Assembly (NCBI GenBank): GCA_017441925.1
Contig: JAFRUE010000007.1
Coordinates: forward strand, 124,001-188,000
Direction of reading: 5' to 3'
Source: Bacillota bacterium
GTDB lineage: Bacteria > Bacillota > Clostridia > Lachnospirales > Bianqueaceae
Length of the DNA stretch: 64,000 bases
Shown here: positions 60,459 to 64,000 of the stretch, one piece after another
Position numbering within the stretch: the first letter of the stretch is position 1
Layout of the letters: the number at the start of each line of letters is the position of its first letter
Position numbers and translations under genes: made by a program
Notes under the pieces: generated by a model
Databases searched by the model: none
What the model was told of the DNA's origin: nothing
Seen by the model: the letters and a program-made list of their open reading frames with translations, nothing else

Positions 60459-60941
60459 ATGAAGAGAGAGGATTACATCAGCTGGGATGAGTATTTCATG
60501 GGCATCGCTTTTCTGTCCGCCATGCGCTCCAAGGACCCGAACACGCAGGTCGGAGCCTGTATCGTAAGTCAGCAGAACAAGATCCTGTCCATGGGATATA
60601 ACGGATTCCCCATCGGCGTTTCGGACGATGATTTCCCATGGGAGAGAGCCGGAGACTCCGAGCTTGAGACCAAGTATCCTTTTGTCGTACACGGCGAGAT
60701 GAACGCGATCCTGAACTTCCGAGGAGGCAGCCTTGAAGGCGCCAAACTCTATGTTACGCATTTCCCGTGCTGTGAGTGCGCCAAGGCCATTATCCAGGCC
60801 GGCATCAGCAAGGTCATCTACTGTATCGACAAATACGCTGACACGGCTTCGGTCATCGCTTCCAAGAGGATGATGCGGGCTGCGCATGTCAGCTACGAAG
60901 CATATCGGATCACCGGAAAAACACTGACTATCAACGTATAA
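60459..60941 (+). CDS. dCMP deaminase (ComEB family)
   Basis: 160 residues. Zinc site HGEMNAILNF and HFPCCECAKAIIQAGI; substrate pocket SKDPNTQVGACIV. The usual H-A-E is H-G-E here, still compatible with zinc and catalysis. Supplies dUMP for thymidylate. CGGGAGGATC precedes ATG 60459, 20 nt after rnhA. Confidence 0.92.
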   Translation: MKREDYISWDEYFMGIAFLSAMRSKDPNTQVGACIVSQQNKILSMGYNGFPIGVSDDDFPWERAGDSELETKYPFVVHGEMNAILNFRGGSLEGAKLYVTHFPCCECAKAIIQAGISKVIYCIDKYADTASVIASKRMMRAAHVSYEAYRITGKTLTINV

Positions 60942-60977
60942 TCATACACATCAGGTAGAAAGGACGGATGAAGAATC

Positions 60978-61442
60978 ATGAAATGCCCTTACTGTGGATC
61001 AGAGAATCTTAAAGTCATCGATTCCCGCGCGGCTGAGGACGGATCGATCCGCCGCCGCAGAGAATGCGCAGTCTGCAGAAAACGTTTCACAACGTATGAA
61101 AAGATCGAGTCCATGCCGGTCTTTGTCGTGAAGAAGGACAATACCCGCGAACCTTTTGACCGCGACAAGCTGATCGACAGGATCTCACGTTCAACCTACA
61201 AGAGACCGGTGTCCGCGGAAGCTCTTTCCGCGATCGCGGATGAGATCGAGCAGTACGGCCAGGGCAGTCCCCGTCATGAGATCTCAAGCAGTGAGATCGG
61301 CGAGATGGTCATGTCCAGACTCAAGGATATCGATGAAGTATCTTACGTGCGTTTCGCGTCCGTTTACCGTGAATTCAAGGATGTCAACTCCTTTATGCAG
61401 GAACTGACGGATCTGATGAACAAGAACAGGCTGGAGTCCTGA
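60978..61442 (+). CDS. nrdR: Transcriptional repressor NrdR
   Basis: 154 residues: zinc ribbon MKCPYCGSENLKVIDSR ... CAVCRKRFTTYEKI (1-~37) and an ATP-cone (VKKDNTREPFDRDKLIDRIS, ~49-139). Controls ribonucleotide reductase genes; no NrdR box was seen in this window. Its neighbour, dCMP deaminase, is also in dNTP supply. Confidence 0.96.
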   Translation: MKCPYCGSENLKVIDSRAAEDGSIRRRRECAVCRKRFTTYEKIESMPVFVVKKDNTREPFDRDKLIDRISRSTYKRPVSAEALSAIADEIEQYGQGSPRHEISSSEIGEMVMSRLKDIDEVSYVRFASVYREFKDVNSFMQELTDLMNKNRLES

Positions 61443-61447
61443 GCAAT

Positions 61448-64000
61448 ATGCAGTGGTCCCCTGAACAGGAACAGGTCATCCGGCACAGGGACGGGAATCT
61501 CCTGGTTTCGGCAGCTGCAGGATCCGGTAAAACAGCCGTTCTCGTCGAGCGGATCGTGCAGATCGCGCTGGACGGGGAGTACGGGACGGATATCGACCGT
61601 ATCCTGACGGTCACGTTTACGAATCTGGCAGCGGCGCAGATGAAGGACAGAATCTATAAAAGGCTGCAGGCGGAATCTGAACAGGATCCGGAGAACGAGA
61701 GGATCCGCAGACAGATTTCGCTCCTTTCCAAGAGCCCCATCATGACGATCCATGCCTTCTGTCTGTCCGTTGTGCATGAATACGCGGCACTGATCCCGGG
61801 CCTGGATCCGGGATTCCGTGTCATGGATGAGAATGAGGCAAGACTTCTGTCACAGGATGTGATGACAGAGGTGTTGTCTTCTTTATATGACCGTTATGAG
61901 GGACTGAACAGCCCGGAGGCCCGGAATTTCCATATGATGCTGGATCTGTACAGCGGACAGAAGCAGGACAGTCAGCTGGAGCCGCTGCTGCTTGAGATCA
62001 GGAGAGACATCGAGAATTTCCCGAATGCCGGCAAATGGCTTGAAAACGCTGTTCTCGCGAATCAGGACGAGCATCCTGAGCTGTACAGTGCGCTGCAGGG
62101 CGTAAGGGATACACTTTTTGCCTATGAAGAGGCTTTCCGCAAAGAGAAGCTCGAGCGCGGCGTCGTGGATTATCATGATTTTGAACTGTTCGCGGAGCAG
62201 ATCCTGATCGGTCCGTCCGGAGAGCCGACGGAAGCGGCCCGCGAGATCCGGGATACGATCGATCTGATCCTGATCGACGAATACCAGGATTCCAACGAGA
62301 TCCAGGAACGGATTCTCGGAGCAGTCACACGGACCGAAGACGGTGAGCCGCATAATATCTTTATGGTCGGCGATATCAAACAGAGCATATACGGCTTCCG
62401 GTCCGCCTGTCCGAGGCTTTTCAACGAGAAGCTGGAGAATTACCGGGAAGATGCTCTGCCGCGTAAGATCTACCTGCAGCGCAATTTCCGCAGCAGGAAG
62501 GAAGTCCTCAGTGCAGTAAACGAAGTATTTGACTGTCTGATGAATCCGGAGACAGGCAGCATCGATTATACGCAGGGGCATGCGCTCCTGCCTGGCAGAG
62601 CCTATCAGGGGACAGCGCAGGACGGGGATGAATATCTCCCGAAGCTGCAGCTGCTCGTGACGGACAAGAAACCGACCAGCAGCGAAATGACCCGGATGGA
62701 AGCGGAGTATACCGCGGACCGGATCGCAGAGATGCTGACGGATCCGGAAAAATATCAGGTTTATGACAAGAGTCTTGAGGGCAGCCGCCCGGTCAGAGCA
62801 GGAGATATTGCGATCCTCCTGCGTGCCGTGAGCACTGCCGGACCGGTCTATCAGAAAGCTCTGGAAAAACGGGGCATTCCGGCGGTCTCTTCGGCAGCGG
62901 ACAGTTTCTTTGAGACGGAAGAGATCCGGATCGTGATGAATCTGCTGCGGCTGATCGACAACAGCCATCAGGACATCCCGCTGGAAGCGGTGATGCATTC
63001 GTTCATTTTCCGCTTCTCATCGGAAGATCTCGCCGTCATCCGGACAACGGTCCCGGCGACAGAGACTTTCCACGATGCGGTATATCTGTATCCGTCCGAA
63101 TGTCCGGATACAGAGCTTGCGGAAAGGATCCGTCTGTTTATCCGACAGGTCGGGATGTGGCGCGACTGGAGCGAGAGCCTGCGGATCCGTGAACTGCTGG
63201 AGAAGCTGTACACGACCACTGGACTGTATGAATATGCAGGATCCATGCCCGCCGGAGCCCGCCGCAAAGCAAATCTGGATTTGATGCTCTCACGGGCGGA
63301 TGCTTTTGAGACGGGCATGTACAGCGGTGTCTTCCAGTTCCTGCGTTTCCTCGACAAGATGCGCGAGAAGGACGCGGATTATGAGGAAGCGGCGGGCAGT
63401 ACAGATCAGAACGCTGTCCGCATCATGACGATCCATAAGAGCAAAGGCCTGGAGTTCCCGGTCGTTTTCCTGTGCGGGATCGAGAAACGTTTCTCATCCA
63501 TGGACGCGCGGAACAAGATCCTGATCGACGAGGAACTTGGTCTGGGCAGCCGGAGACTGGATCCACGCATGATGACGGAATATAAGACTCCGCGCTATCT
63601 GGCGATCCAGGAGGCCAAAACGCAGGCTCAGAAGGAAGAAGAAATGCGGATCTTCTATACCGCGTGCACACGTGCGGCTGACAGGCTGATTCTTGTCGGC
63701 ACCTGCACGTCCAGGCAGATCGAAGACAAAGAAAAAGCCCGGGATGCTGCAAGCCGGCTTACGCCTGAAGAATTCCGCACAGCAGGTTCCTATCTGGACT
63801 GGATGCTGCAGATCCGCGTAAAGAAAGGCCTGACGCAGTGGAAGACCACCGAGATCGAAGTCACGGACGATATGTTTGACGGAACCGTAGTCGAACAGGC
63901 TGAGGCGGAGCCTGGAATACAGATCCGGACAGAGAGGGAGGAAGCCTATACAGCGGCCTTGTTGTGGAAATATCCGCACGCGGTCAAGGGAATCCCGCTG
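61448..64000 (+). CDS. addA: Helicase-exonuclease subunit AddA, right end cut off
   Basis: The frame is open from ATG 61448 to the last base (851 codons), so about a third of the ~1200-residue protein is missing. UvrD-type motifs: SAAAGSGKTAVLVERI (Walker A, 22-29), TVTFTNLAAAQMKDRI, MTIHAFCLSVV, LILIDEYQDSNEIQ (~272-285), VGDIKQSIYGFRSA, LQRNFRSR and VRIMTIHKSKGLEFPVVFL. The C-terminal nuclease lies beyond the edge. addB, usually just upstream, is not there; nrdR is. Confidence 0.93.
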   Translation, partial: MQWSPEQEQVIRHRDGNLLVSAAAGSGKTAVLVERIVQIALDGEYGTDIDRILTVTFTNLAAAQMKDRIYKRLQAESEQDPENERIRRQISLLSKSPIMTIHAFCLSVVHEYAALIPGLDPGFRVMDENEARLLSQDVMTEVLSSLYDRYEGLNSPEARNFHMMLDLYSGQKQDSQLEPLLLEIRRDIENFPNAGKWLENAVLANQDEHPELYSALQGVRDTLFAYEEAFRKEKLERGVVDYHDFELFAEQILIGPSGEPTEAAREIRDTIDLILIDEYQDSNEIQERILGAVTRTEDGEPHNIFMVGDIKQSIYGFRSACPRLFNEKLENYREDALPRKIYLQRNFRSRKEVLSAVNEVFDCLMNPETGSIDYTQGHALLPGRAYQGTAQDGDEYLPKLQLLVTDKKPTSSEMTRMEAEYTADRIAEMLTDPEKYQVYDKSLEGSRPVRAGDIAILLRAVSTAGPVYQKALEKRGIPAVSSAADSFFETEEIRIVMNLLRLIDNSHQDIPLEAVMHSFIFRFSSEDLAVIRTTVPATETFHDAVYLYPSECPDTELAERIRLFIRQVGMWRDWSESLRIRELLEKLYTTTGLYEYAGSMPAGARRKANLDLMLSRADAFETGMYSGVFQFLRFLDKMREKDADYEEAAGSTDQNAVRIMTIHKSKGLEFPVVFLCGIEKRFSSMDARNKILIDEELGLGSRRLDPRMMTEYKTPRYLAIQEAKTQAQKEEEMRIFYTACTRAADRLILVGTCTSRQIEDKEKARDAASRLTPEEFRTAGSYLDWMLQIRVKKGLTQWKTTEIEVTDDMFDGTVVEQAEAEPGIQIRTEREEAYTAALLWKYPHAVKGIPL

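Noticed and set aside
1-64000. tRNA, rRNA, T-box or prophage
   Set aside because: No cloverleaf with a GTTCRA arm, no rRNA-like sequence, no T-box consensus and no phage structural or integrase gene was seen by eye.

Overview
The window is a gene-dense stretch (GC in the mid-50s by eye) of a Gram-positive Clostridia-type Firmicutes chromosome. This rests on gene order (ylxM-ffh-rpsP-khpA-rimM-trmD-rplS; cysE-mrnC-rlmB-sigH; DUF512-der-plsY; DUF177-rpmF), near-consensus SigA-type promoters (TTGACA-17-TATAAT), strong AGGAGG-type ribosome binding sites, several TTG starts, and a sporulation-type sigma factor (SigH). No tRNA, rRNA, CRISPR array, transposase or prophage was found. I would not name a genus.

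Layout. 1-5413: end of a MORN-repeat protein, then a minus-strand dipeptidase PepV and a 1072-residue GH106-like glycoside hydrolase. 5591-10222: pgsA, a DUF362/ferredoxin protein, a MarR regulator and lon. 10242-26908: a long housekeeping run (SRP, ribosomal proteins, rRNA and tRNA maturation, signal peptidase, GTPases RbgA and Der, RNase HII, plsY, gltX). It is interrupted twice by AT-richer or accessory cargo: a broken P-loop kinase plus a GNAT acetyltransferase between trmD and rplS, and two P-loop kinase-like proteins plus another AT-rich GNAT between lepB and rbgA. 27025-30597: a minus-strand Na/Pi cotransporter, a DUF624 membrane protein behind a possible Pho box, and a pyrophosphohydrolase-like protein that has lost catalytic residues.

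30706-38179: a pantothenate ECF S component and type III pantothenate kinase lead by start/stop overlaps into a four-gene MacAB-like export system (adaptor lipoprotein, ATPase, second adaptor, permease). The second adaptor is the most unusual object in the window: about 535 residues are inserted where its coiled-coil hairpin should turn. The insert holds 19 tandem 24-bp units (ESKPEESS), a pilin-isopeptide-like domain and an unknown domain. 38213-47235: an SNF2 helicase, then a three-gene surface cluster (peptide-binding lipoprotein with a Ser/Thr/Glu linker, serine hydrolase, unknown membrane protein).

47281-64000: nagA-cysE-mrnC-rlmB, sigH, an SPFH protein, an aminotransferase, a four-S1-domain protein, DUF177-rpmF, an aromatic amino acid operon with overlapping genes (tyrA-aroA-aroC-pheA), rnhA, dCMP deaminase, nrdR, and the first 851 codons of addA, which runs off the right edge. 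All family names come from motif recognition by eye; no database search was run.
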